This document shows, one piece after another, positions 35,069-43,761 of a stretch of DNA of 64,000 bases. Position 1 is the first letter of the stretch. Every line of letters starts with the position of its first letter. Source of the stretch: Chitinolyticbacter albus. Lineage in GTDB: Bacteria; Pseudomonadota; Gammaproteobacteria; Burkholderiales; Chitinibacteraceae. The position numbers and the translations under genes are program-made. The stretch lies in assembly GCF_024437655.1 (NCBI RefSeq), contig NZ_JANBVF010000021.1, positions 35,408 through 99,407 on the forward strand, written 5' to 3'. Below the pieces are notes generated by a model. That model was not told where the DNA came from and did no database searches. It saw nothing but the letters and a program-made list of their open reading frames with translations.

Positions 35069-35989
35069 ATGTCGTTGGCTGATCGCGACGGCGTCATCTG
35101 GTATGACGGCAAACTGGTTCCATGGCGCGATGCGACCACGCACGTGCTCACGCATACCCTTCACTACGGCATGGGCGTGTTCGAAGGCGTGCGCGCGTAC
35201 GAAACTCCGCGCGGCACGGCCATCTTCCGCCTGCAGGACCATACCGAGCGCCTGCTGAACTCCGCCAAGATTTTCCAGATGAAGATCGGCTACTCGGCCG
35301 AGGAGCTGAACGAAGCGCAGAAGACCGTGGTGCGCGAGAACAAGCTCAAGTCCTGCTACCTGCGCCCGCTGTCGTTCATCGGTAGCGAGAAGCTGGGCAT
35401 CGCCGCCAAGGACAACACCATCCATACCATCGTCGCGGCCTGGCCGTGGGGCGCTTATCTGGGCGCCGATGGCCTGGAGCGCGGCATCCGCGTGAAGACT
35501 TCCAGCTTCACCCGCCACCACGTAAACGTCTCGATGGTGCGCGCCAAAGCTTGTGGCTACTACATCAACTCCATCCTGGCCCACCAGGAAGCGGCAGCCG
35601 ACGGCTACGACGAGGCGCTGGTACTCGATACCGAAGGCTACGCTTCCGAAGGCGCCGGCGAGAACCTGTTCGTGGTGAAGAAGGGCGTGCTCTACACGCC
35701 GGACGTCGCCTCCTGCCTGGATGGCATCACCCGCAACACGGTGCTTCAGCTCGCTCGCGAGGAAGGCATCGAGGTGGTGGAAAAGCGCATCACCCGCGAC
35801 GAGATCTACACCGCCGACGAGGCGTTCTTCACCGGCACAGCCGCCGAAGTCACGCCGATCCGCGAGCTCGACAACCGCGCCATCGGCCAGGGTAGTCGCG
35901 GCCCGGTCACGGCCCGCCTGCAACAACGCTATTTCGACGCGGTCCAGGGCCGCGACGAAAAGCATCTGGACTGGCTGACGCTGGTCTGA
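35069..35989 (+). CDS. ilvE: branched-chain amino acid aminotransferase
   Basis: A 306-residue class IV PLP-dependent aminotransferase that interconverts Val, Leu and Ile with their 2-oxo acids using 2-oxoglutarate/glutamate. It begins with the typical RDGVIWYDGKLVPWRDA and HYGMGVFEGVRAYET segments. The PLP lysine is Lys160 in RAKACGYYINSIL, and the phosphate-binding region is GITRNTVLQLA. AGGAGAG precedes the ATG. The adjacent zinc-finger and heptosyltransferase genes are an arrangement I associate with Neisseriales and relatives. Confidence 0.96.
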   Translation: MSLADRDGVIWYDGKLVPWRDATTHVLTHTLHYGMGVFEGVRAYETPRGTAIFRLQDHTERLLNSAKIFQMKIGYSAEELNEAQKTVVRENKLKSCYLRPLSFIGSEKLGIAAKDNTIHTIVAAWPWGAYLGADGLERGIRVKTSSFTRHHVNVSMVRAKACGYYINSILAHQEAAADGYDEALVLDTEGYASEGAGENLFVVKKGVLYTPDVASCLDGITRNTVLQLAREEGIEVVEKRITRDEIYTADEAFFTGTAAEVTPIRELDNRAIGQGSRGPVTARLQQRYFDAVQGRDEKHLDWLTLV

Positions 35990-35994
35990 ACCAC

Positions 35995-36060
35995 GTAGCG
36001 CGGGTGGCGCCTAGGCTCCGCCCGCGAGCGAATCGACGCGGGCTCCAACCCGCGCCCTAC
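35995..36060. repeat. REP-like imperfect palindrome
   Basis: Inverted arms gtagcgcgggt (35995-36005) and acccgcgccctac (36048-36060) surround a GC-rich centre containing gagcgaatcgacgcgggctc. This looks like the short extragenic palindromes that are dispersed in many proteobacterial genomes; whether it recurs cannot be judged from this window. Confidence 0.5.
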
Positions 36061-36072
36061 GGAAGCACGATC

Positions 36073-36273
36073 ATGGCACTGCAAGAAAACACCCAAAGCG
36101 AAATCGAAGTCGGCGCGGCCGATCTGCCGTTGCACTGCCCCATGCCGCAGCACCTGGCCTGGAACAGCCACCCGCGCGTCTTTATCGACGTGGCCAAGAC
36201 CGGCGCCGCACAATGCCCCTATTGTGGCACCCGTTACCGGCTCCGTGCCGGCGAAGTGGTCAAGGGCCACTGA
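36073..36273 (+). CDS. small zinc-finger domain protein
   Basis: A 66-residue protein with a conserved C-terminal zinc-binding module: His/Cys near LHCPMPQH, then CPYCGTRYRL. This matches the zf-CHCC family, whose members are found as small accessory proteins (including a subunit of respiratory complex I in some lineages). The ATG at 36073 is used. It lies between ilvE and a cupin gene and is followed by a strong terminator. Confidence 0.88.
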   Translation: MALQENTQSEIEVGAADLPLHCPMPQHLAWNSHPRVFIDVAKTGAAQCPYCGTRYRLRAGEVVKGH

Positions 36274-36292
36274 GCACCGTCACCGAGACCGC

Positions 36293-36322
36293 AAGCGGCG
36301 CCTGGCGCCGCTTTGTTTTTTT
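36293..36322 (+). terminator. rho-independent terminator
   Basis: AAGCGGCGCC / GGCGCCGCTT hairpin followed by TTGTTTTTTT, just after the zinc-finger gene. Confidence 0.85.
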
Positions 36323-36337
36323 GCGCGAGGATTCCCC

Positions 36338-36700
36338 GTGATCGTCAATCTCGAACATGCCCAGCACTATCGCTGGGGTGATGGCTGCGATGGCTGGCAT
36401 CTGCTGGCGAGCCCCACGCTGTCCGTCATTCGCGAGCGCATGCCGCCGGGCACGGCCGAAATACGTCATCGTCACGAGCGCGCGCAGCAGTTCTTTCAGG
36501 TGTTGGCCGGCACGTTGACCATAGCGCTTGACGGCGCGATGCACACGCTGGCGCCCGAGCAAGGCCTGCATGTTCCGGCGGGGATCGCGCACCAGGTGCT
36601 CAATCGCAGCGCCGACGACGCCCATTTCCTGGTGATCTCCGAACCGCCGTCGCACGGCGATCGTGAACCGGCGCCGCTGCCGGAGGTCTTGTCCGCATGA
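36338..36700 (+). CDS. cupin domain protein
   Basis: A 120-residue single-domain cupin. The first cupin motif appears as RHRHERAQQFFQVLAGTLTI (two His and a downstream Glu/Gln position) and the second as GLHVPAGIAHQVLN. Such small cupins bind a metal and often act as isomerases or dioxygenases, but the substrate is not evident. The GTG at 36338 follows CGAGGA by 6 nt and is preferred over the longer open frame, which runs through the terminator. The stop overlaps the start of the heptosyltransferase gene by 4 nt. Confidence 0.85.
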   Translation: MIVNLEHAQHYRWGDGCDGWHLLASPTLSVIRERMPPGTAEIRHRHERAQQFFQVLAGTLTIALDGAMHTLAPEQGLHVPAGIAHQVLNRSADDAHFLVISEPPSHGDREPAPLPEVLSA

Positions 36701-37713
36701 AGCAGATTCTTATCGTTGCGCCGGCCTGGGTCGGCGACGCGGTGATGGCGCAACCGCTTTACGCCCGACTGGCCGAGCGCCACCCTGGCGTAGCCATTGA
36801 TGTGCTCGCCCCAGCCTGGACCCGCCCCTTGCACGCGCGCATGCCTGAAATCCGCGAGGCCATCGATGCGCCGTTCGCCCACGGCGAACTCGCGCTGCAA
36901 AAACGCTGGCAGCTCGCTCGACAGCTGGCGCGGCGCGATTACGATCAGGCCATTCTGCTGCCCAATTCGATCAAGAGTGCGCTGGTGCCCTGGCTTGCCG
37001 GCATTCCGCAGCGCACCGGCTGGCTCGGTGAGTCGCGCTATGGCCTGCTCAACGACTGGCGCAAGCTCGACAAAGCCGCGCTGCCGCGCATGGTCGAGCG
37101 CTTCGTCGCACTGGCCGAGCCCAAGAGTACAGTGCTCGCTCGCCCCATCGCCGATCCGCGGCTGGTGGTCGATGCCGCAGCGAGCACTGCGGCCCTCACC
37201 GCACTGCAGCTGAATACCGATCTCCCCATCCTCGCGCTTTGCCCCGGCGCCGAATACGGCCCGGCCAAGCGCTGGCCGGCTCGGCATGCGGCGGCACTGG
37301 CACGCACTTACCTGGCGCGCGGATGGCAGGTTTGGCTGTTCGGCTCAAACAAGGATGCCGAGATATGCAACGACATCGTCGCCCAGGCGCCCGGCGTGAT
37401 CGACCTCGCCGGCCAGACCAGCCTGGCGCAGGCGATCGATCTGATGTCGCTCGCTGCCGCCGTGGTCTGCAACGATTCGGGGCTGATGCACGTGGCGGCC
37501 GCGTTGGGTCGGCCGCTGGTCGCCGTGTATGGCTCGAGCTCGCCGGTGTTCACGCCGCCCTTGTCGCCGACGGCACGCATTGTCTCGCTCAATGTCGAAT
37601 GTAGCCCCTGTTTTGAGCGCACCTGTCCGCTCGGGCACATGAAGTGTCTGAACGAGCTGGGGCCGGAACGGGTGGATGCAGCCTTGCAGGCACTGGACCC
37701 GCCACCGCACTGA
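36697..37713 (+). CDS. waaF: ADP-heptose:LPS heptosyltransferase II
   Basis: A 338-residue GT9-family glycosyltransferase that adds the second heptose to the lipopolysaccharide inner core in the cytoplasm. It has the typical opening (ILIVAPAWVGDAVMAQPL), LCPGAEYGPAKRWPARHAAALA with the conserved KRWP, GQTSLAQAIDLMSLAAAVVCNDSGLMHVAAALG, and a C-terminal VECSPCFERTCPLGHMKC cysteine cluster common to WaaF. It is translationally coupled to the cupin gene. Confidence 0.94.
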   Translation: MKQILIVAPAWVGDAVMAQPLYARLAERHPGVAIDVLAPAWTRPLHARMPEIREAIDAPFAHGELALQKRWQLARQLARRDYDQAILLPNSIKSALVPWLAGIPQRTGWLGESRYGLLNDWRKLDKAALPRMVERFVALAEPKSTVLARPIADPRLVVDAAASTAALTALQLNTDLPILALCPGAEYGPAKRWPARHAAALARTYLARGWQVWLFGSNKDAEICNDIVAQAPGVIDLAGQTSLAQAIDLMSLAAAVVCNDSGLMHVAAALGRPLVAVYGSSSPVFTPPLSPTARIVSLNVECSPCFERTCPLGHMKCLNELGPERVDAALQALDPPPH

Positions 37714-37874
37714 ACCGGCGGCGGCGTCAGCGCTAGCGCTGCAATGTCGCCAAGGCGCAAGTAGCCCCGAGCGCGTTCAGCCGCCTGCCACCGTCCGTTG
37801 CACATGCTCGCGCTCGTGCTCGCGGGCCACCGCGCGGTATGATTGTGGACTTCCCTCAGCCCAACCCTTGCGCC

Positions 37875-39185
37875 ATGGAACACCTCGACCTCTCCCCGAT
37901 TGCCCGCGTTGCCGGCACCGTCAACCTGCCCGGCTCAAAGAGCATTTCCAACCGCACCCTGCTCTTGGCCGCGCTGTGCCAGGGCGAGACGCTGGTCAAG
38001 GGCCTGCTTGCTTCGGACGACACGCAGCGCATGCTCGAAGCGCTGGCCACCCTGGGCGTGCGCTGGGAACAGGTTGGCGACAGCCGCGATTTCCGCGTGA
38101 CCGGCTGCGGCGGTGACTTCCCGGTGAAGGATGCCTCGCTGTTCCTAGGCAATGCCGGCACGGCCTTCCGCCCACTGACCGCAGCGCTGGCGCTGGCCGG
38201 TGGCAGCTACCACCTCTCAGGCGTGCCGCGCATGCACGAGCGCCCGATCGGCGATCTGGTCGACGCGTTGCGCCAGGCTGGCGCGCAGATCGAATATCTC
38301 GGCGCCGAGGGCTACCCCCCGCTGCAGATTCGGCCCGGCACCATCAGCGGTGACCGCGTGGCAGTAAAAGGCAATGTATCCAGCCAGTTCCTCACGGGCC
38401 TGTTGATGGCGCTGCCGCTCACCCAACGCGACATCACCATCGCGGTGGTCGGCGAACTGATCTCCAAGCCCTATATCGAGATCACGCTCAACCTGCTCAA
38501 GCGCTTCGGCATCGTCGTCGAGCGCCGCAGCGTGAACGGCAACGACTGGGCCGAGTTCTTCATCCCCGGCGGTCAGACCTACCGCAGCCCGGGTGAGATT
38601 TTCGTCGAAGGCGATGCGTCGTCGGCGTCCTACTTCCTTGCCGCCGGCGCCATCGCCGCCAGCGCCGACGCGCCAGTGATCGTTACCGGCGTGGGCAAGC
38701 AGAGCATCCAGGGCGATGTGCGTTTCGCCGAGGCGCTGGAAGCGATGGGGGCAGTGATCGAGCGTGGCGACAACTGGATCTCGGCCAGCCGCCCTGCCTC
38801 GGGCAAGCTGCGCGCCATCGACATGGATTTCAACCATATCCCCGATGCCGCGATGACCATCGCGGTGGCCGCGCTGTTCGCCGAAGGCACCACGCGGCTC
38901 TCCAATATCGAGAGCTGGCGCGTCAAGGAAACCGACCGCATCGCCGCCATGGCCGCCGAGCTGCGCAAGGTGGGCGCCACCGTCGAGGAAGGCCAGGATT
39001 ACCTGGTGGTCACCCCGCCAGCCGAGCTGACGCCCGATGCCGCCATCGCCACCTACGACGATCACCGCATCGCCATGTGCTTCTCGCTGGTGTCGCTTGC
39101 CGTGCCGGTGCGCATCCTCGATCCGGGATGCACCGCGAAGACCTTCCCCACCTATTTCGACGAACTCGCCCGCATCGCACGCTAA
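37875..39185 (+). CDS. aroA: 3-phosphoshikimate 1-carboxyvinyltransferase (EPSP synthase)
   Basis: A 436-residue EPSP synthase, the sixth step of the shikimate pathway, transferring the enolpyruvyl group from PEP to shikimate 3-phosphate. Motifs are [18 protein letters not shown] (PEP/S3P site), [31 protein letters not shown], and [11 protein letters not shown] near the end. This is a class I enzyme with Gly96-type NAGTA. The ATG at 37875 matches the usual start; an ATG at 37839 would add 12 residues. Confidence 0.96.
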   Translation: MEHLDLSPIARVAGTVNLPGSKSISNRTLLLAALCQGETLVKGLLASDDTQRMLEALATLGVRWEQVGDSRDFRVTGCGGDFPVKDASLFLGNAGTAFRPLTAALALAGGSYHLSGVPRMHERPIGDLVDALRQAGAQIEYLGAEGYPPLQIRPGTISGDRVAVKGNVSSQFLTGLLMALPLTQRDITIAVVGELISKPYIEITLNLLKRFGIVVERRSVNGNDWAEFFIPGGQTYRSPGEIFVEGDASSASYFLAAGAIAASADAPVIVTGVGKQSIQGDVRFAEALEAMGAVIERGDNWISASRPASGKLRAIDMDFNHIPDAAMTIAVAALFAEGTTRLSNIESWRVKETDRIAAMAAELRKVGATVEEGQDYLVVTPPAELTPDAAIATYDDHRIAMCFSLVSLAVPVRILDPGCTAKTFPTYFDELARIAR

Positions 39186-39220
39186 GCCGTCACGCGGTCG
39201 AAGCGATCCACCTGTCTGAC

Positions 39221-39246
39221 GCGCACCACACCGGTGCGCGTTTTTT
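39221..39246 (+). terminator. rho-independent terminator of aroA
   Basis: A GCGCACC..GGTGCGC hairpin followed by six T. The remaining stretch to 39504 (about 260 bp) is AT-richer and holds the upstream region of the chitinase gene; I see possible but unconvincing promoter boxes (TTGGTT with 18-nt spacing to TGATAC). Confidence 0.85.
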
Positions 39247-39504
39247 ATTGTTCACTTACAACTTGCCAGGGTTCACTCGCTAGAAACCACTTCCTGCGAT
39301 CGGCTAGCCAAACCGTGGAATTTCAACGGCATACCCAAATGGACGACCATACCATTACGGGAAAACACCCACTTCAACGCATCAGAAATTGATAATACAC
39401 AGCTGATTTTTAATCACTTTTAAGCAATCCAGTTGGTTTTATCTTTCACCACATGCTGATACCATCCGCAGCACAACAGTCGTACACAACAGGATGGAGG
39501 ATTC

Positions 39505-41250
39505 ATGTTCGGATCACGTCACGCACTCATCGTGGCGATCGCCGCCATCGGCGTCGCACACGCAGCGGAATGGAGCAGTCAGGCCGTCTATACCAACGGG
39601 CAGGAAGTCACCTACCAGGGCCAGACCTGGCGCGCCAAGTGGTGGACCCAGAACAACGTGCCAGGCGCCGACCAGTGGGGCCCGTGGCAGCTGGTCGCCG
39701 GCAGCACGCCGACTCCCGCCCCTACCACACCGGTGCCGGCAACGCCGACCCCCAGCGCCACACCGACCCCGGTGGTCGTGACACCGACCGTGACACCGAG
39801 GCCCGCCACGCCGACCCCCGTGACCCCGGCACCGGTCACCCCGGCTCCGAGCGGCTGCTACGCCGCATGGGCGGAAGGCAGCACCTACGCCACCGGCAGC
39901 AATGTCACCTACAAGGGCCGCAACTACCGCGCGCTGGTCACCCACGTGGCCTACGTCGGCGCCAACTGGAACCCGGCCGCCAGCGGCACGCTGTGGACAG
40001 ATACTGGCGCCTGCAACGATGGCAACACCCAGCCGACGCCGACCGTCACCCCCACCGTGACACCGCGCCCCACCGTCAGCCCGACTCCGGTTACGCCGAC
40101 GCCGACCGTATCCCCGACACCGGTCACACCAACGCCGGTAGTGCCGACTCCGGCCGGCGGTATCCCGACCAAGGTGGAGGCCGAAGCCTATGCCGCTCAG
40201 CTCACCAACACCGATATCTTCCGCAAGGTGAAGTACTCGGTACGCACGCTGCCGAACGCGCAGGTCGAAGCGGTGGCGCCGGGCAAGGCGACCAATCCGG
40301 ACAACGTGAAGCGGGTCGAGGCGCTGGTGTCGCAACAGAAGTTCGATTACTACTTCCAGGTGCGCAACCCGGCCTACACCTACCAGGGCTTCCTGCAAGG
40401 CGTGGCCAAGTTCCCCGGCTTCTGCGACAGCTATACCGACGGGCGCAACAGCGACGAGATCTGCCGCCGCTCGCTCGCCGCGATGTTCGCCCACTTCGCC
40501 CAGGAAACCGGTGGCCACAGCCTTGAGCAGTTCGGTATCCCCGAGTGGCGTCAGGCCCTGGTGCATGTGCGTGAAATGGGCTGGACCGAGACCATGTCGG
40601 GCTACAACGCCGAGTGCAACGACCCGGTGTTCAACAAGATCTGGACTTGCGGCAAGCTCGCCAACGGCCAGTTCAAGGGCTACTTCGGTCGCGGCGCCAA
40701 GCAGCTGTCGTACAACTACAACTACGGCCCGTTCTCGCAAGCGATGTTCGACGGCGATCAGTTCAAGCTGTTGAACAACCCGGAGCTGGTGGCCGATACG
40801 TGGCTGAACCTCGCTTCCGCGGTGTTCTTCTTCATCTACCCGCAACCGCCCAAGCCTTCGATGCTGCACGTGATCGACGGCACCTGGGTACCGAACGAGT
40901 TCGACAAGTCGCGCCAGCTGGGCAACGATTTCCCGACCACCATCCAGATCATCAACGCCGAGTGCCAGGACTCCCCGACCAAGCCCGCGGCGCAGAACCG
41001 GATCAATTACTACACCGAGTTCTCGCGTGATCTGGGCTGGGACATCAGCAAGGAGTCGATGAAGTGCGCCGGTATGGGCCGCTTCGACGGCGGCTCGTCG
41101 GCCGCGTTCAACATCTACTGGGAACAGGACTGGAAGATGGGCGGCGAGAACAAGTGCCAGCTCGTCAGCTACCAGACCCCGTACAACGCGCTGATCGAAG
41201 GCCAGTACGTGAAGTGCGTCGAGGACAAGTGGAGCGTGAAACTGAAGTAA
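39505..41250 (+). CDS. secreted GH19 chitinase with two CBM5/12 chitin-binding modules
   Basis: A 581-residue secreted endochitinase. Signal peptide residues 1-20 end in AHA. CBM5/12 module 1 (about 22-65) has WSSQAVYTNGQEVTYQGQTW and WGPWQLV; module 2 (about 118-165) has WAEGSTYATGSNVTYKGRNY. Both are followed by Thr-Pro repeat linkers. The GH19 catalytic domain begins at about residue 220: FAHFAQETGGH carries the catalytic acid Glu, and YFGRGAKQLSYNYNYGPF is the family signature. GGATGGAGG precedes the ATG. It hydrolyses beta-1,4-GlcNAc bonds by inversion. A terminator follows directly. Confidence 0.96.
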   Translation: MFGSRHALIVAIAAIGVAHAAEWSSQAVYTNGQEVTYQGQTWRAKWWTQNNVPGADQWGPWQLVAGSTPTPAPTTPVPATPTPSATPTPVVVTPTVTPRPATPTPVTPAPVTPAPSGCYAAWAEGSTYATGSNVTYKGRNYRALVTHVAYVGANWNPAASGTLWTDTGACNDGNTQPTPTVTPTVTPRPTVSPTPVTPTPTVSPTPVTPTPVVPTPAGGIPTKVEAEAYAAQLTNTDIFRKVKYSVRTLPNAQVEAVAPGKATNPDNVKRVEALVSQQKFDYYFQVRNPAYTYQGFLQGVAKFPGFCDSYTDGRNSDEICRRSLAAMFAHFAQETGGHSLEQFGIPEWRQALVHVREMGWTETMSGYNAECNDPVFNKIWTCGKLANGQFKGYFGRGAKQLSYNYNYGPFSQAMFDGDQFKLLNNPELVADTWLNLASAVFFFIYPQPPKPSMLHVIDGTWVPNEFDKSRQLGNDFPTTIQIINAECQDSPTKPAAQNRINYYTEFSRDLGWDISKESMKCAGMGRFDGGSSAAFNIYWEQDWKMGGENKCQLVSYQTPYNALIEGQYVKCVEDKWSVKLK

Positions 41251-41280
41251 ACCGAGGCGGGGATCGCTCCCCCGCCAACC

Positions 41281-41316
41281 CAAGCAAAAAGCCCGGGAAA
41301 CCGGGCTTTTTGCTTG
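41281..41316 (+). terminator. rho-independent terminator of the chitinase gene
   Basis: A perfect hairpin, CAAGCAAAAAGCCCGG / CCGGGCTTTTTGCTTG, able to act in both directions. From here to 41647 I see no gene; small open frames lack binding sites and coding bias. Confidence 0.9.
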
Positions 41317-41647
41317 ATTGCATTGCGCTGAGGGCGCCGGACCAGGAACCGTGCAGAACACACTTCAGTGCCCATTTTTCGCAAGCACTGAAATACCGAC
41401 TCAGCGCCGTGGCGCGTTTTTCCATATCGGCGCCACTCGCGTACCGGTATTCGCAATGCCGAGTCATAGGCGTTGCCACAGCTCTCGGCAGGGGCCTTGC
41501 CACGCAATGGAACAAGTTATGCAGCAGCGACGTTCTTCATCGAGCAACAGGCGCCCTTCTCGATGAGCACTGCGTACCACAGCGAAATCCGCGCCAGCGC
41601 GCGCTGTCAACAAGAAGTGAGCGTCCGCCCACTCAGCTCAAACCAAT

Positions 41648-41680
41648 TTGATTAAAAAATTAATTAAAAAATTGATTAAA
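41648..41680. promoter_or_regulatory. AT-rich direct/inverted repeat upstream of the cystine operon
   Basis: Three spaced (g/a)attaaa(aaatt) units, 12 bp apart, lie about 70 nt before the regulator gene in otherwise GC-rich DNA. The unit spacing near one helical turn suggests a regulator-binding or UP-element-like site. This is positional inference. Confidence 0.4.
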
Positions 41681-41751
41681 GTCAGAACCAGAGCCCGCCA
41701 ACTCAAATACCGTTGATCGCACTGCATGGCAATCAACCAGGGTTGAGCGCA

Positions 41752-42390
41752 ATGACCACCGTCTCTCCGATCGAATCAGCACAACTAGCCGCCTTCGCGC
41801 CGCTCGTCGATGGCATCGCCGCGCTGTTGGGGCCCCGCTGCGAGGTTGTGCTGCATTCGCTCGCGACGCCCGACACATCAATCGTCAGGATCGCAAACGG
41901 TCATTTGACCGGGCGCACGCCCGGCATGCCGGCAACCGACGTCGCGCTCGAAATGATGAGCACGAGCGAGCCCTGGCGCTGCTACTTCAGCCGCAACCGC
42001 GCCGGTGCATCGATTAAGTCGCTGTCGACACCGGTGCGCGACGGCGATGGCCGCGTCGTCGGCATGTTGTGCGTCAACCTGAGCATGGACATGACGCTCG
42101 CCGAGCTGGCCGCCGCCTTTACGCCACAACGCGGCGACGAAGACGGCGAGCGCTTCGTCATCTCGGTCGACGAACTGATCGCCGGCGCCATCGCTGAAGT
42201 CGACCGCGAAAACCCGCCGGCACCGGCACGCAACGGGCTGATCGTCGAGCGCCTGTTCGACGCCGGCATTTTCGCGATCAAGGACGCCGCACAAATTGTC
42301 GCGCGCAAGCTCGCCATTTCGCGCCACACCGTTTATCTGCACCTGCGCCGCTGCAAGGCGCGCCTAGTATCCCGGGAGACTAGACCGTGA
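41752..42390 (+). CDS. YheO/DauR-type transcriptional regulator
   Basis: A 212-residue protein with an N-terminal YheO-like PAS domain (LGPRCEVVLHSLATPDTSIVRIANGHLTGR; a nutrient-sensing fold) and a C-terminal helix-turn-helix (FDAGIFAIKDAAQIVARKLAISRHTVYLHLRR). This matches the YheO-PAS plus HTH family that includes DauR, a regulator of D-arginine use. Here the downstream genes suggest it senses cysteine or cystine. The ATG at 41752 is chosen over 41713. It overlaps the desulfidase gene by 4 nt. Confidence 0.88.
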   Translation: MTTVSPIESAQLAAFAPLVDGIAALLGPRCEVVLHSLATPDTSIVRIANGHLTGRTPGMPATDVALEMMSTSEPWRCYFSRNRAGASIKSLSTPVRDGDGRVVGMLCVNLSMDMTLAELAAAFTPQRGDEDGERFVISVDELIAGAIAEVDRENPPAPARNGLIVERLFDAGIFAIKDAAQIVARKLAISRHTVYLHLRRCKARLVSRETRP

Positions 42391-43661
42391 AACCCGACTG
42401 GACCGCCATGATCGCGACGCTGCGCCGCGAAGTCGTCCCGGCGCTGGGCTGTACCGAGCCGATCTCCGTTGCACTCGCAGCCGCACGCTGCCGCGCGCTG
42501 CTCGCAGCTGAAGAAGTCGATCGCCTCGCGGTGCGCGTCAGCGGCAATCTGTTCAAGAACGGCATGGGCGTCGTCGTGCCGGGAACCGGGATGCGTGGCC
42601 TGGCCATCGCCGCCGCGGCCGGATGGATCGCCGGCGATGCCGACGCCGGGCTCGAAGTGCTCAAGCAACTGACGCCGGCCAGCGTCGAGGCAGCCAAGGC
42701 ACTGCTCGAACGGGTCAGCGTCGACGTCGCCGACGTCCCCGATGCGCTGTACGCCGAGGTGATAGTCACCAGCCGGAACGAGACGGCGCGCGTCGTCATT
42801 TGCACCGACCACACGCGCATCGCGCTGATCGAGAAAAACGGCGTAACGATCGCCGGCAATGCCAGCGTAACCACTGGCTCAGCGAGTACCGCCAAACCGG
42901 ATCTGTCGCTCGCGACCATCGTCGGATTTGCCGAGCAGGTCGATCTCGAGCAGATCGCCTTCATCCACGACGCGGCAACGATGAACAGCGCGCTCGCCGA
43001 CGAGGGGATGAACGGCTACGGCCTTGCGATCGGCAAGATGCTCGCCGAGCAGGTCAAGAAAAAACTGTTGTCCGACGACTTGATGACGCTGGCGATGCGC
43101 TTGTCGTCCGCCGCGTCCGATGCGCGCATGGACGGCGCGATGCTGCCGGCGATGTCCAATTCTGGCTCGGGCAACCAGGGCATCGCAGCGACGATGCCCG
43201 TCGTCGCGGCCGCGCGCTTTCTCAACGCCAGCTCCGAGCAACTGACGCGCGCGCTGGCGATGAGCCACCTGATCGCCATTTACATCAAGTCGATGCAACA
43301 CAAGCTTTCGGCGCTATGCGCGGCGAGCACGGCGGCGATGGGCGCAGGCGCCGCGGTGACCTGGCTGCTCGGGGGCGATCTCAAGCAGATCGGTCAATGC
43401 GTGAACAACATGATAGGCGACGTCGCCGGGATCATCTGCGACGGCGCGGGCAGCGCCTGTTCGATGAAGGTCTCGACGTCGGCTTCGGCAGCGGTCAAGG
43501 CCGCACTGATGGCAACCAGCGGTCATTCGATTCCGGCGAGTGAGGGCATCGTCTGCGAAAACGCCGACGAGACCATCGCCAATCTTGGCCGCCTCGCGCG
43601 CGACGGCATGGGTGCGACCGACGTCGAAATCATCCGCATCATGCGCAGCAAGAGCGGCTAG
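42387..43661 (+). CDS. L-cysteine desulfidase family protein (CyuA/UPF0597)
   Basis: A 424-residue member of the UPF0597/CyuA (YhaM) family, related to the serine dehydratase alpha subunit. Such enzymes break down L-cysteine to pyruvate, ammonia and sulfide with a Fe-S cluster. Recognisable segments are ALGCTEPISVALA near residue 22, VSGNLFKNGMGVVVPGTGM, and the C-terminal GDVAGIICDGAGSACSMKV with cysteines suited to cluster binding. It is coupled to the regulator and followed by the cystine transporter, which supports cysteine as substrate. Confidence 0.9.
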   Translation: MKPDWTAMIATLRREVVPALGCTEPISVALAAARCRALLAAEEVDRLAVRVSGNLFKNGMGVVVPGTGMRGLAIAAAAGWIAGDADAGLEVLKQLTPASVEAAKALLERVSVDVADVPDALYAEVIVTSRNETARVVICTDHTRIALIEKNGVTIAGNASVTTGSASTAKPDLSLATIVGFAEQVDLEQIAFIHDAATMNSALADEGMNGYGLAIGKMLAEQVKKKLLSDDLMTLAMRLSSAASDARMDGAMLPAMSNSGSGNQGIAATMPVVAAARFLNASSEQLTRALAMSHLIAIYIKSMQHKLSALCAASTAAMGAGAAVTWLLGGDLKQIGQCVNNMIGDVAGIICDGAGSACSMKVSTSASAAVKAALMATSGHSIPASEGIVCENADETIANLGRLARDGMGATDVEIIRIMRSKSG

Positions 43662-43761
43662 GGCTACCCGGACATCGAGGCGCCCCGAGAGGCAACACAG
43701 AAATGATTGATCGACCAAGTTTTTCAACTTGTTATTACCCAGATCGGAAGGAGTACATCCC